From assembly GCA_947302125.1 (NCBI GenBank), contig CAMYUL010000001.1, positions 1 through 54,257 on the forward strand: a DNA stretch of 54,257 nucleotides, given 5' to 3'. This stretch comes from an uncultured Candidatus Saccharibacteria bacterium (lineage in GTDB: Bacteria; Patescibacteriota; Saccharimonadia; Saccharimonadales; Saccharimonadaceae). Shown one piece after another: positions 40,992 through 49,252 of this stretch (position 1 is its first letter; every line of letters starts with the position of its first letter). A model generated the notes under the pieces. The model saw nothing but the letters and a program-made list of their open reading frames with translations, did not search any database and was not told where the DNA came from. Made by a program: the position numbers and the translations under genes.

Positions 40992-41993
40992 CTAGAGGTT
41001 TTGTTTCTTTTTGCGACGATATGTCTTAAAGACCGCAATGAAAACTTTTGGCGGCAAGTCTAGAATTGTACGGAGTGCACGCCAATGATTCTTAGGAAAA
41101 TACTGTTTCTTTAGCATATCCTTGTTGTCGGCGTCATGGAATTCGGCACGCATGCGCAGAAGGAATTTTTCTAAATCTTTGTCGTTTAGTCGCAACATAT
41201 TCCAGTGATACGCTGCAAACTTTACGGCTTCAAATACATAGCCAAAAGTCTCCCATTTCCCTTTTTCCTTGAGATACCTTTCGATTTCTTCATACTCCGT
41301 ATTAACGGCAAAAATCTTATCGTTGCTCTTGACTGAAGAATTGGCATTGTCTTTGCGATAATGATAATATGGCTTGTCGGTTAGGATAATTTTTGCGCCA
41401 GAAGCTAAGACCTTGAAATTAAAGCTAGCGTCCTGATAAGAAGCGCCTGGAGTATTCAAAAAACCGAGCTTCTGATCAATTAAATACTCTCGACGATAGA
41501 TTCCGGACCAAATTGCTGGATTCTGATAGAAAATTTTGGTATCTTCTACCGCATCAACGAGGAAGCCGGTCTCATCTGGGAAAAACGACTCGTGGATAGT
41601 ATTGTTGCCGTTGCGATATTCGAAATAATTACTCTTTACGATGTCTGCATCATATTTTTTAGCGAGGGCAAAAAGCTCAATATACATTTCTGGGTCGATG
41701 AAATCGTCAGGCTCGACAATGCCAATGTACTCGCCAGAGGCAAGCTTGATGCCCTTATTTAGGGTATCGCCATATCCCGTGTTTTTCTTATTAACAATTT
41801 TTAAACGTGGCTCTTTTTTGGCAAAATCCTTCAACATATCTAGGGAGCTATCGGTGGAGCCATCATTAAGACAGATAATTTCTAAGTCGTCCAAAATTTG
41901 GTTAGACAAGCTCTTTAAACATTCTAATAAATACTCTTCCGCATTGTAGACTGGGACGAGGATTGTCACGCGAGGGTTTTTCTCTATTACCAT
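40992..41993 (-). CDS. Family 2 glycosyltransferase
   Basis: This 333-residue GT-A enzyme has VTILVPVYNAEEYLLECLKS, EIICLNDGSTDSSLDMLKDF, the acceptor-loop pattern KNTGYGDTLNKGIKLA, and YIGIVEPDDFIDPEMY with EPDD as the metal site. It shares this 'N(T/S)GY...NKGI' variant and overall plan with the GT2 at 44641-45702, so the two look like paralogues working on related acceptors. The C-terminal part is basic (FKTYRRKKKQ), suited to membrane association. It is transcribed away from the galactofuranosyltransferase operon, with a -10 7 nt before the ATG. Sugar specificity unknown. Confidence 0.88.
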   Translation of the reverse strand: MVIEKNPRVTILVPVYNAEEYLLECLKSLSNQILDDLEIICLNDGSTDSSLDMLKDFAKKEPRLKIVNKKNTGYGDTLNKGIKLASGEYIGIVEPDDFIDPEMYIELFALAKKYDADIVKSNYFEYRNGNNTIHESFFPDETGFLVDAVEDTKIFYQNPAIWSGIYRREYLIDQKLGFLNTPGASYQDASFNFKVLASGAKIILTDKPYYHYRKDNANSSVKSNDKIFAVNTEYEEIERYLKEKGKWETFGYVFEAVKFAAYHWNMLRLNDKDLEKFLLRMRAEFHDADNKDMLKKQYFPKNHWRALRTILDLPPKVFIAVFKTYRRKKKQNL

Positions 41994-42000
41994 ATATATT

Positions 42001-42025
42001 ATTATATAACAGATTATGATATAAT
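42001..42025. promoter_or_regulatory. Divergent -10 boxes: GT2 (40992) / GT2-GlfT2 operon
   Basis: The minus-strand TATAAT (42006-42001) is 7 nt before ATG 41993. The plus-strand TATAAT (42020-42025) precedes the gene at 42052, whose leader holds GGAG (42041-42044). Confidence 0.55.
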
Positions 42026-42051
42026 GTTATAAAAGAGTTTGGAGAAAAAGA

Positions 42052-42831
42052 ATGAAAAAAACCGACACCCTCTATATTATTATTCCTGCGTACAACGAAT
42101 CTGAAAATATTCGTCAGGTTGTTGACGACTGGTACCCAGTCGTGGAGAAATTTGGCAACAAAAAGTCTCGGCTTGTTATTGTTGATGATGGAAGTAAAGA
42201 TGACACTTATAAGATCCTGAAAGAGTGTGCAAAAACTAGACCTCTCATGGAGCCAGTTACTAAGAAAAATGCAGGCCATGGAGCTACTGTATTATATGGG
42301 TACAAGTATGCTCTAAAAAATGGTGCTGACTATGTTTTCCAAACTGATTCTGATGGGCAGACCCTGCCTAGCGAGTTTACCCAATTCTGGAAAGATCGCA
42401 AAAAATACGATATGGTAATCGGTCATCGCAAAGGACGCGAGGATGGTCTCTCTAGAGTTATCGTTACAAAAACTTTACGTAGAGTGATCAAAATTAAGTT
42501 CGGAGTGTGGGTAGTGGATGCTAATACTCCGTTCCGTCTAATGAGTGCCACATCCTTGGCAGAAAACATTACTTATGTGCCAAAAGATTTTAATCTCTCC
42601 AACGTTATTCTTTCTGTCGTCTACACCAAAAAAGGACAAAAAGTTAAATATATCCCGGTTACTTTTAGGCCAAGACAGGGCGGCACTAACTCAATCAACT
42701 TGAAGAAGATTTTTGGAATTGGCAAGCAGGCGCTGCGCGATTTTAAAGTTATCAATACCTCGTTGAAAGAGATTGATAGCAAAGAAGCAGGTGCCGCGGC
42801 TACCAAGAAGAAAGGATTAAAAAGGGCATGA
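42052..42831 (+). CDS. Family 2 glycosyltransferase (DPM1-like)
   Basis: This 259-residue soluble GT-A enzyme resembles polyprenyl-phosphate mannose/glucose synthases. It has YIIIPAYNESENIRQVVDDW, LVIVDDGSKDDTYKILKECA, NAGHGATVLYGYKYALKNGA, YVFQTDSDGQTLPSEF (DSDGQ metal/catalytic block) and NTPFRLMSA. It ends with a basic, Ala/Lys-rich tail (AGAAATKKKGLKRA) and lacks the membrane helices of GtrB-type enzymes. It could make a polyprenyl-phosphate sugar for the GT-C enzymes in the window, which need such donors. The stop codon overlaps the next start by 4 nt (ATGA). Confidence 0.85.
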   Translation: MKKTDTLYIIIPAYNESENIRQVVDDWYPVVEKFGNKKSRLVIVDDGSKDDTYKILKECAKTRPLMEPVTKKNAGHGATVLYGYKYALKNGADYVFQTDSDGQTLPSEFTQFWKDRKKYDMVIGHRKGREDGLSRVIVTKTLRRVIKIKFGVWVVDANTPFRLMSATSLAENITYVPKDFNLSNVILSVVYTKKGQKVKYIPVTFRPRQGGTNSINLKKIFGIGKQALRDFKVINTSLKEIDSKEAGAAATKKKGLKRA

Positions 42832-44651
42832 AATACAAGATTCAATCATTAGTTCTTCCTACCGAGGACAAGCATAGGGTCTGTCGGAAACTGTTTTATC
42901 GTGGTAGCTTTGGAATCTTAGACAAGGCTAGCCAGACATTGTCCATCGGCTACGGACAGAGCTGTGATTTTGTAACTTACATCAATGCCTGTTCTTGGCG
43001 AAAGTGGCAGAAATATACAGATGCAAAGAAAGTGGAGCTACACCTTGAGTTTGAAGGTGAGGCCGAAATTACTTTTTTGGGATACAACAAAGAAGCTCTA
43101 ACTATTGACCGTAAAGAATTTGACGTCAAGAAATTCTCCAATAAAACTCGTAAAGAAATTGTTTACGAGTTCCCAGAAAATAACGAGATGATGCTCGGTT
43201 TCGAGATTGCCGGCTTATCAAAATGTACTATTTATGGTGGTTATTTTACGGTTGAAATTCCAAAGAGCTCTGTAAATAATGTTGTCTTGAGCTTAGCAAC
43301 TACAACCTGCAATAAAGAGGAATTTATTAAGAAAAACGTTAAGTTGATTGAAAAAGAAATCCTCTCCATAGACGATGAAATGTCAAAGAATTTTTATCTT
43401 CATGTTGTTGATAATGGCAGATCTTTGACAGAAGAAGACATCTCAGGTAAGCATATTTACTTGCATCCTAATATTAACGCTGGCGGTTCTGGCGGATTTG
43501 CCCGTGGAATGATGGAGTCATTAAACCAGAAGCCAAAAGCTACGCATGTACTCTTGATGGATGATGATGTGTTAGTGCTGCCAGAAAGCATTCGCCGAAC
43601 ATATAATTTACTAAGGTTGCTCAAGCCAGAATATAAAGAAACCTTGATTAGTGGGGCAATGCTTTATTATGAGAAGCCTAACTTCCAGCACGAAGATATT
43701 GGCACCGTCGGTAACGACTGGAGATATTACCCACTGAAAGAAAAACTTGATCTAGGTAAGATTACCAATACTCTTGAGAACGAAAAAGACTACACTCTAC
43801 ATAGAAACGCTTACGCGGCATGGTGGTATTGCTGCGTACCAATGACTCAGATCGAGAAGCATGGGCTGCCACTACCATTATTTATACGTAGCGACGATAT
43901 GGAATACGGACGCAGATTGAATATTCCTATCATTACGCTAAACAGTATTTGCGTCTGGCATATGGGCTTTACAATGAAGTTTAATGCTACTTTCAATCAA
44001 TATCAGCAGCTTAGGAATAGTTTAATTGCGCAATCAACAACTGGCGTGATTCCAACAGTAGATATTATGCACGCACTTTATGATTCTTTCCGAACCGAGA
44101 TTATGCAATTTAACTACGGCGCTGCGCAGCTAATTGTCCGCGCGCTTGAGGATTATATGCGTGGTCCAAAGTTTATAGAGACTGCTGATGGTGAGAAAAT
44201 TACTCAAGAAAACTTTAAGTTAAACGATAAGTTAGCGCCTCTATCAGAGCTTCCTGATGGGAACACTTTCCGTCCGCGCGACTCGTACGAAGCTCCACAA
44301 CTCAGCTTTAAGAACCGCGTTCTGATTAGATTGACCTGGAATGGGCAAAGATTCTTCCCTAAGTGGTTGGATAAAGGCGGCGTTGTGCCGATTAGCTTTG
44401 ATGACGATATCCAGATACAGAGAATCGCGCTGCACAATAAGCTTATCGCCGTAAACCCATATAACGAGACTGGTATTTATAGAATCAAGGATAAAAAACG
44501 TTTCCGTGAGCTGATGCGACGCTATAATCGAGCAATGCGTGATTATAAACGTCGTGGCAAAAAAGTTCGCCAAGCTTATGCGGATGATGCTAAATATATG
44601 ACTTCGGAAAAATTCTGGAGAAAATACCTAGGACTTCAAAATGGCAAATAA
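42828..44651 (+). CDS. GlfT2-like galactofuranosyltransferase
   Basis: This 607-residue protein has the layout of mycobacterial GlfT2, which polymerises galactan from UDP-Galf. An N-terminal beta-sandwich (1 to about 145) is followed by a GT2 domain. Motifs are LATTTCNKEEFIKKNVKLIE, the NINAGGSGGFARGMMESL acceptor/donor loop, VLLMDDDVLVLPESIRR (DDD metal site), PLFIRSDDMEYGRRL (catalytic Asp pair) and VWHMGFTMKFN (His). A helical C-terminal part (about 420-607) is rich in Arg/Lys and Tyr. With galE and glf in the same region, galactofuranose transfer is well supported. Mono- versus bifunctional polymerase activity cannot be judged. The next gene overlaps by 11 nt. Confidence 0.86.
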   Translation: MKYKIQSLVLPTEDKHRVCRKLFYRGSFGILDKASQTLSIGYGQSCDFVTYINACSWRKWQKYTDAKKVELHLEFEGEAEITFLGYNKEALTIDRKEFDVKKFSNKTRKEIVYEFPENNEMMLGFEIAGLSKCTIYGGYFTVEIPKSSVNNVVLSLATTTCNKEEFIKKNVKLIEKEILSIDDEMSKNFYLHVVDNGRSLTEEDISGKHIYLHPNINAGGSGGFARGMMESLNQKPKATHVLLMDDDVLVLPESIRRTYNLLRLLKPEYKETLISGAMLYYEKPNFQHEDIGTVGNDWRYYPLKEKLDLGKITNTLENEKDYTLHRNAYAAWWYCCVPMTQIEKHGLPLPLFIRSDDMEYGRRLNIPIITLNSICVWHMGFTMKFNATFNQYQQLRNSLIAQSTTGVIPTVDIMHALYDSFRTEIMQFNYGAAQLIVRALEDYMRGPKFIETADGEKITQENFKLNDKLAPLSELPDGNTFRPRDSYEAPQLSFKNRVLIRLTWNGQRFFPKWLDKGGVVPISFDDDIQIQRIALHNKLIAVNPYNETGIYRIKDKKRFRELMRRYNRAMRDYKRRGKKVRQAYADDAKYMTSEKFWRKYLGLQNGK

Positions 44652-45702
44652 ACCCCTCGTTTCAATTGTTGTCCCAATATATAAAGTAGAGAAATACTTG
44701 AGAACTTGTCTAGATAGTATTTTGGGACAATCTTTAAAGAACATCGAGGTAATTTTGGTGGATGACGGGTCTCCTGATAAGTGTCCAGAAATAGTTGATG
44801 AGTATGCCAAAAAAGACCGCCGCATCGTTGCGCTGCATCAAAAAAATTCTGGCTATTCTACGGCCGTCAATAAGGGTATTGCTATGGCGCGTGGCGAATA
44901 TATCGGCATAATCGAGTCTGATGACTGGATCGAGAAGGATATGTACGAGAAGCTTTATGCCGACGCCAAGAAGTACGATACAGATTTTACAAAAGGCATG
45001 CTCTCTATCTATAACTCCACCTTGCCAAAAGGTCGCCAAGATAAATTATTTGTAAATCCTTGCGGGATTGACCTAAATAATGCGCCAAAGGGACCGTTTT
45101 CTGCAGCAGATTGGCCGCAAATTATCGGGTTCCACGCATCAATCTGGTCTTCAATCTATCGATCAGATTTTATAAAAAAGATTAAGCTGATGGATACGGC
45201 TGGCGCTAGCTATCAAGACTTCCCTTTCATGGTAGAGTTTGTCACTAAGGCTAAGCGTATCTCTGTGGTTAAAAAGATCTTTGTGCACTGGAGGAACGAT
45301 CCAGAACAAGGTAATTCGACGTCGGCTACTGGCAAAAAATTACTACTTATGGGTAAGAACTCTTTGTCTGGCCTCAAAGTACTGAAAAAGAGTGGGCAAT
45401 ATGATGCCCTAAAGGAGCCGTTTTTCGCCCATGTGCTTTGGACAAATATTGAATTCTTTTACAAGATTGATGCTGAGTACAAGCCAGAATATTATGCAAT
45501 TCTAAGAAAGATCTTCTTAGAGCTCAAAGATGATAAATCCTTTAAGTATAAATACTTCCGACTAGAAGATAAATCAGAAGCAAAAGCTTTTATCAAATAC
45601 GATACATGGCAGAAATTTTATCTCCACCACAAAATAACTATTGTGTGGAGATTGCCAGCAAGAATCCTACGCGGAATTAGGCGCCGTATTCTCGGGCGTT
45701 AG
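44641..45702 (+). CDS. Family 2 glycosyltransferase
   Basis: This 353-residue GT-A enzyme opens VSIVVPIYKVEKYLRTCLDS. It continues with EVILVDDGSPDKCPEIVDEY, NSGYSTAVNKGIAMARGEYI and IGIIESDDWIEKDMYEKLYA (ESDD metal site). It is a probable paralogue of the enzyme at 40992-41993. It ends with a basic amphipathic tail (RLPARILRGIRRRILGR) likely to bind the membrane surface. It is the third gene of the operon DPM1-like - GlfT2-like - GT2 (11-nt overlap with the second). Such an enzyme could cap or decorate the galactofuran chain; this is inference from position. It overlaps the convergent LGFP gene by 4 nt. Confidence 0.88.
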   Translation: MANKPLVSIVVPIYKVEKYLRTCLDSILGQSLKNIEVILVDDGSPDKCPEIVDEYAKKDRRIVALHQKNSGYSTAVNKGIAMARGEYIGIIESDDWIEKDMYEKLYADAKKYDTDFTKGMLSIYNSTLPKGRQDKLFVNPCGIDLNNAPKGPFSAADWPQIIGFHASIWSSIYRSDFIKKIKLMDTAGASYQDFPFMVEFVTKAKRISVVKKIFVHWRNDPEQGNSTSATGKKLLLMGKNSLSGLKVLKKSGQYDALKEPFFAHVLWTNIEFFYKIDAEYKPEYYAILRKIFLELKDDKSFKYKYFRLEDKSEAKAFIKYDTWQKFYLHHKITIVWRLPARILRGIRRRILGR

Positions 45703-47537
45703 CTCCAAACTTGTCCTGTCTTAACGTTGTAATGAATAGTTCCCTTTTGATAAGTCTGCGACTGAATGTCGCCGTTAGTCTTAATGTTGCTGGTTGGGAA
45801 ACCGAACTTTCCAGATTCAAAGTTATTCTTCTGCCAATATTCGCGGATTTTGCCACGTGATTCGAAGTAGCCAGTTTTATCGGAGCCGACGATTGCACCG
45901 TTCTGATAGTATTGGAAGAAGGCTCCGGTACCTGGATTCTTCTCGATGTTAGAAGTTGGGAAGCCTAGTGGGCCGGACTCGAACTTTAGATTTTGCCAAG
46001 CTTCGCGGATCTTACCACGTGATTCGAAGTAGCCAGTTTTATCAGAGCCGACGATTGCGCCGTTCTGATAGTATTGGAAGAAGACTCCAGTGCTGCTATT
46101 GGTCTCAATGTTTGACGTTGGGAAACCAAGCACGCCAAATTCGAAGCCCTGCTTAGACCAAACATCGCGGATCTTACCACGTGATTCGAAGTAGCCAGTT
46201 TTATCGGAGCCGACGATTGCGCCGTTCTGATAGTATTGGAAATAAATTCCAGAAGCAGAATTGTGCTGAGTCCCAGAAGTTGGGAAACCTAGTGGGCCGG
46301 ACTCAAAGCCTTGATCCGCCCAGGCGCCACGAATCTTACCGTCGGAAACGAAGTAGCCATATTTATCGTTACCGACAATCACGCCCTTCTGATAGTATTG
46401 GAATTTTATGCCAGTCTCAGTATTAATCTCAATGTTAGAGGTTGGGAATCCGAGTGTGCCAGACTCAAATCCTTGCTTCTTCCATACCTCGCGAATCTTG
46501 CCGGTAGACTCAAAATACCCAGTCTTATCAGACCCGACAATATAGCCTTTTTGATACTCTATCCAGAAAATTCCAGTGCTCGTGTTTCTTTGGAGATTTG
46601 TCTTTGCGGTGCCCAGGTAATTTTCGCCATCGAGCGCTGTGTATGACGAAGTAATTTTACTTATAATTTTGGCCATGGCGGAAGTCGTGTGGGTGTCGCC
46701 GAACCAATCGGTATAATATAAATAGAAGTTTCTGTTGCCATAAGCTGAGCAGTAATCACCTTCTCCATAGCCAGCATTTAATGCTGCTTGGTTAGGTTGA
46801 TATGGGGTGTAAGTATAGAGCGCACCAGTGGCCCTGTTCTTAACGTTTACTTCGCCGCGCTCAGAACAGCGTGGGCTATATAATATATAGTTTTTGCCGA
46901 CTGGATAGTTCGTCCAGTCCATATTGCCATCAAGATTTTTGCGGAAGAATTTGGCAGAGTTTCTAATTTGATTCTTGAAACCATAGTACTGTGAATCACA
47001 AGCGGCGGTGTCTGGGCAGCCATAGCCAGTGGCGGAACGATATTGGAGGTTGGAATTTGGCCACGTATCAGTAACTAGGCCCTGCTCTTTTTCTAGAAGG
47101 ACGATCAACACTTTTGGATTGATTTTGTAGTCCTGCGCAGCTTGCCAAATAATGTGCGCGGCAGATTCTCCGTCAAATTTCTCATCAGCCATACAGACAA
47201 AATGGCCATTTTCGATATGATAGTTTAGTTTTGGATAAGCTTTGGCCTTGGCTACGTTTGTATCATTGCAGCTATTCTTGGATTTTAGGAATGAATGAAT
47301 TTCCGCTTCCGTCATAGAGGCATAATCCCCCATAACTTCATCGGACATGATGTCGCCGGCGTTGAAATTTTTGGCGTTGGCGGCAGATGCCTTGCTTAGG
47401 TTTTTGTAGCCAAGAAACCCAAGCGTCCCAGCAAGGACAAATGCAAAAAGAAGGACTAGGAATCTTTTCTGACCATTTAGTAGATTCTGGATTTTCTGAA
47501 TTTGGAGAGAGTGGTTTTTTATGAACTCTTCTTTCAT
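45699..47537 (-). CDS. LGFP-repeat cell-surface protein with lysozyme-like domain
   Basis: This 612-residue membrane-anchored protein has a cytoplasmic N-terminus, one membrane helix (about 25-45) and an exterior domain (about 55-275) with NYHIENGHFVCMADEKFDGE and IIWQAAQDYKINPKVLIVLL. Glu in LLEKEQGLVTD and paired Cys (YGCPDTAACDS) follow, resembling secreted hydrolase domains found with LGFP repeats. Residues about 300-612 are six LGFP repeats of 54 residues, each with GFPTSN, FQYYQ(K/N)G and IVGSDKTGYFES-type blocks. LGFP repeats are known from corynebacterial and mycobacterial envelope proteins and are thought to bind the wall. The Glu at about 162 is a candidate catalytic acid. It overlaps the upstream gene by 1 nt. 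Confidence 0.85.
   Translation of the reverse strand: MKEEFIKNHSLQIQKIQNLLNGQKRFLVLLFAFVLAGTLGFLGYKNLSKASAANAKNFNAGDIMSDEVMGDYASMTEAEIHSFLKSKNSCNDTNVAKAKAYPKLNYHIENGHFVCMADEKFDGESAAHIIWQAAQDYKINPKVLIVLLEKEQGLVTDTWPNSNLQYRSATGYGCPDTAACDSQYYGFKNQIRNSAKFFRKNLDGNMDWTNYPVGKNYILYSPRCSERGEVNVKNRATGALYTYTPYQPNQAALNAGYGEGDYCSAYGNRNFYLYYTDWFGDTHTTSAMAKIISKITSSYTALDGENYLGTAKTNLQRNTSTGIFWIEYQKGYIVGSDKTGYFESTGKIREVWKKQGFESGTLGFPTSNIEINTETGIKFQYYQKGVIVGNDKYGYFVSDGKIRGAWADQGFESGPLGFPTSGTQHNSASGIYFQYYQNGAIVGSDKTGYFESRGKIRDVWSKQGFEFGVLGFPTSNIETNSSTGVFFQYYQNGAIVGSDKTGYFESRGKIREAWQNLKFESGPLGFPTSNIEKNPGTGAFFQYYQNGAIVGSDKTGYFESRGKIREYWQKNNFESGKFGFPTSNIKTNGDIQSQTYQKGTIHYNVKTGQVWS
45853..46245. repeat. 162-bp tandem DNA repeats of the LGFP region
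   Basis: Nearly identical blocks of about 68 bp start at 45853, 46015 and 46177, exactly 162 nt apart (54 codons), separated by diverged sequence. More diverged units continue to about 46600. The uniform block suggests recent duplication or gene conversion. Confidence 0.9.
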
Positions 47538-48175
47538 TAGAGCACCCCTTCCCCGTGAATTGTTCCAGATTTACCACTAGAGCTCTTAATGGTGGCTGAA
47601 ATTTTCCAAGCACCAGACTCACCACCTAGGTCCGCAAATAATTTGTTTAACCCACAGTATGTGGAAGATGGTCCCGAGGTAGTACTGTTGGAGAAAGTAT
47701 AGACTTTTCCGGATGGGCTAGTTAATGTGAAATCACAAGTACCTCTTGAGACGGTTTGATCGATAGCGACACGAATCATAACCGTGTCCTCGGAGAGGCC
47801 AACATAGTTGACGATTCCAGTTAGGGAATTCTCGTTATTGACGTCGCCACCCTCATATTTTGGATTAGATTTTTCGTTCTCACGGGCAGGGGTTTCCTCT
47901 TTTTTAGTCTGCCCTTTATCAGAATTCTGCTCGTCCGAAGATTTATCATCGGGCTGTTTTTCATCAGGCTTTGTATTATCCTGAGTGGAGGCATCTGGTT
48001 TTTTGAGGATTGGATCGTCAAAACTTTTAATGACTTTGTAACCAACGACTCCGGCCGCAGCAATTAAAATCAAAAACAAAACAACTACGATTGGGCCATA
48101 GCGGTGACGCTTTACACCAGAGGTTTTAATATGGCCAGTACTTTTTGGTTTTTTAGTGTTTCTTTTGACTGCCAT
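47537..48175 (-). CDS. Membrane-anchored protein with beta-sandwich-like exterior domain
   Basis: This 212-residue protein has a very basic cytoplasmic N-terminus (KRNTKKPKSTGHIKTSGVKR) and one membrane helix (about 28-48). A hydrophilic Asp/Glu/Lys/Gln linker follows (about 55-110). The C-terminal domain (about 115-212) has strands such as GIVNYVGLSEDTVMIRVAI, CDFTLTSPSGKVYTFSNS and GAWKISATIKSSSGKSGTI, with two cysteines (GTCDFTL, STYCGLN). The last domain looks like a proprotein-convertase-P-type or other jelly-roll fold (SPSGKVYTF...GxWK). It is cotranscribed with the LGFP protein (TAATG overlap), so they may act together at the wall. A TAAAAT -10 lies 8 nt before the ATG (48189-48184). 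Function unknown. Confidence 0.7.
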   Translation of the reverse strand: MAVKRNTKKPKSTGHIKTSGVKRHRYGPIVVVLFLILIAAAGVVGYKVIKSFDDPILKKPDASTQDNTKPDEKQPDDKSSDEQNSDKGQTKKEETPARENEKSNPKYEGGDVNNENSLTGIVNYVGLSEDTVMIRVAIDQTVSRGTCDFTLTSPSGKVYTFSNSTTSGPSSTYCGLNKLFADLGGESGAWKISATIKSSSGKSGTIHGEGVL

Positions 48176-48219
48176 GTACTATCATTTTAGCATGACACCC
48201 CTAAAATGTCAAGCTTAAA

Positions 48220-49236
48220 CTATTTATATAAACCGAGGTGCTTTTTGCCGTCGTAGACCATGGTTGGAATTCCCTTTGGCTTAATCTTTTGGTCAACTAT
48301 CTCGGCATTACGTTGCAATTTTGCAGTAATCTCGTCGGAGTATAGCTTTGCTTTTACCTCAGTAAGAGCAGCTTCGTCCATTCCCCATTCCGCTAGCCAT
48401 TCGTTAAGGAGCGCGCCAGCCTGTTCGTTATCCAATCTATTATTAAATACTTCTTGGTAATTAATATAGTCAGAATTATACTCAGTAAAAATACGATTAA
48501 TAATTTTCTCCGCCATATCATCGCTTACGGTGAGGAGGTAGCGTGAGATTAACTCGGAATTCTTAAAACGATAGCTCCCGTCAGTATTCTTAATCGGGTA
48601 TGTCACGACTGCTAATTTGTGGGTTTTTGAAAAGTCGCTATTTTTGAGGTTTTTGTACGATTGCATACAGACAGAACATCCTGGATCAATAATGGATAGC
48701 GCAGCGGAACCATTGCCAGTAGTAAAGGCAACGTTAAGCGCGTCGTTTCCGTTAACATAGTCTGCGGCGTTCCAAGTTTTGAGGCGATCTGGGATATTGC
48801 TGAAAATTTCGCCCCACTCGGTAAACCAGTTGAGATTATCTTCATTGATAGAACAAGAATCGGCACCAAGTGCACAGTTTGAAGGCTGGGAAACATTACA
48901 AGTGCCAAGAGTCCAGAGTGCGAGGCCAGCCTTAACGCCCTCAATAAGTGACCAAGCAGTAATAACTACAATTAAAAGACTGGCAACCTCTAAGGTGATG
49001 CTAAGTGGCTTAACTAGCTTCGGCCTTCTAATAACAACCTTTTTTAAAATTGCGGTTTTTACATCTTCGGAAAAATTAGTGTCGCATTTTTGTAAACGTA
49101 CGCGCTTACCAAAACAATGAAAGGATTTCTTAAATAATTTGAGATATTTCTTGCCAAGCTCGCGATTAAAAATGCTCAAGAAAGCAACTACGACGCCAAC
49201 AATAGCAAGGATAATAAACGCTGCAATACAAACCAT
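48220..49236 (-). CDS. Membrane-anchored DsbA/thioredoxin-like thiol oxidoreductase
   Basis: This 338-residue protein has two membrane helices (about 3-24 and 77-105) with a basic cytoplasmic loop between them. An exterior thioredoxin-fold domain follows (about 165-338). Its active site is CSVC in IIDPGCSVCMQSYKN (about 185-199), preceded by a strand and followed by a helix. A cis-Pro loop is visible as PKGIPTMVYDG. A helical insertion (about 235-300) lies between them, as in DsbA. Extra Cys near the membrane (GTCNVSQPSNCALGADSC) might form a second redox pair. It should form or shuffle disulfides in exported proteins, for which the Cys-rich pilin operon offers substrates. Monocistronic, leaderless start. 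Confidence 0.75.
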   Translation of the reverse strand: MVCIAAFIILAIVGVVVAFLSIFNRELGKKYLKLFKKSFHCFGKRVRLQKCDTNFSEDVKTAILKKVVIRRPKLVKPLSITLEVASLLIVVITAWSLIEGVKAGLALWTLGTCNVSQPSNCALGADSCSINEDNLNWFTEWGEIFSNIPDRLKTWNAADYVNGNDALNVAFTTGNGSAALSIIDPGCSVCMQSYKNLKNSDFSKTHKLAVVTYPIKNTDGSYRFKNSELISRYLLTVSDDMAEKIINRIFTEYNSDYINYQEVFNNRLDNEQAGALLNEWLAEWGMDEAALTEVKAKLYSDEITAKLQRNAEIVDQKIKPKGIPTMVYDGKKHLGLYK

Positions 49237-49242
49237 ATATAT

Positions 49243-49248
49243 ATTATA
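49243..49248 (-). promoter_or_regulatory. -10 box TATAAT, 6 nt before the DsbA-like ATG
   Basis: TATAAT on the minus strand (49248-49243) with six A/T bases before ATG 49236. The stop codon of the upstream gene (49253) is 5 bases away. Confidence 0.6.
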
Positions 49249-49252
49249 TCAC

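Noticed and set aside
45853-46600. LGFP DNA repeats as a CRISPR or intergenic repeat
   Set aside because: The 162-bp period is exactly 54 codons and lies within a well-supported coding region.
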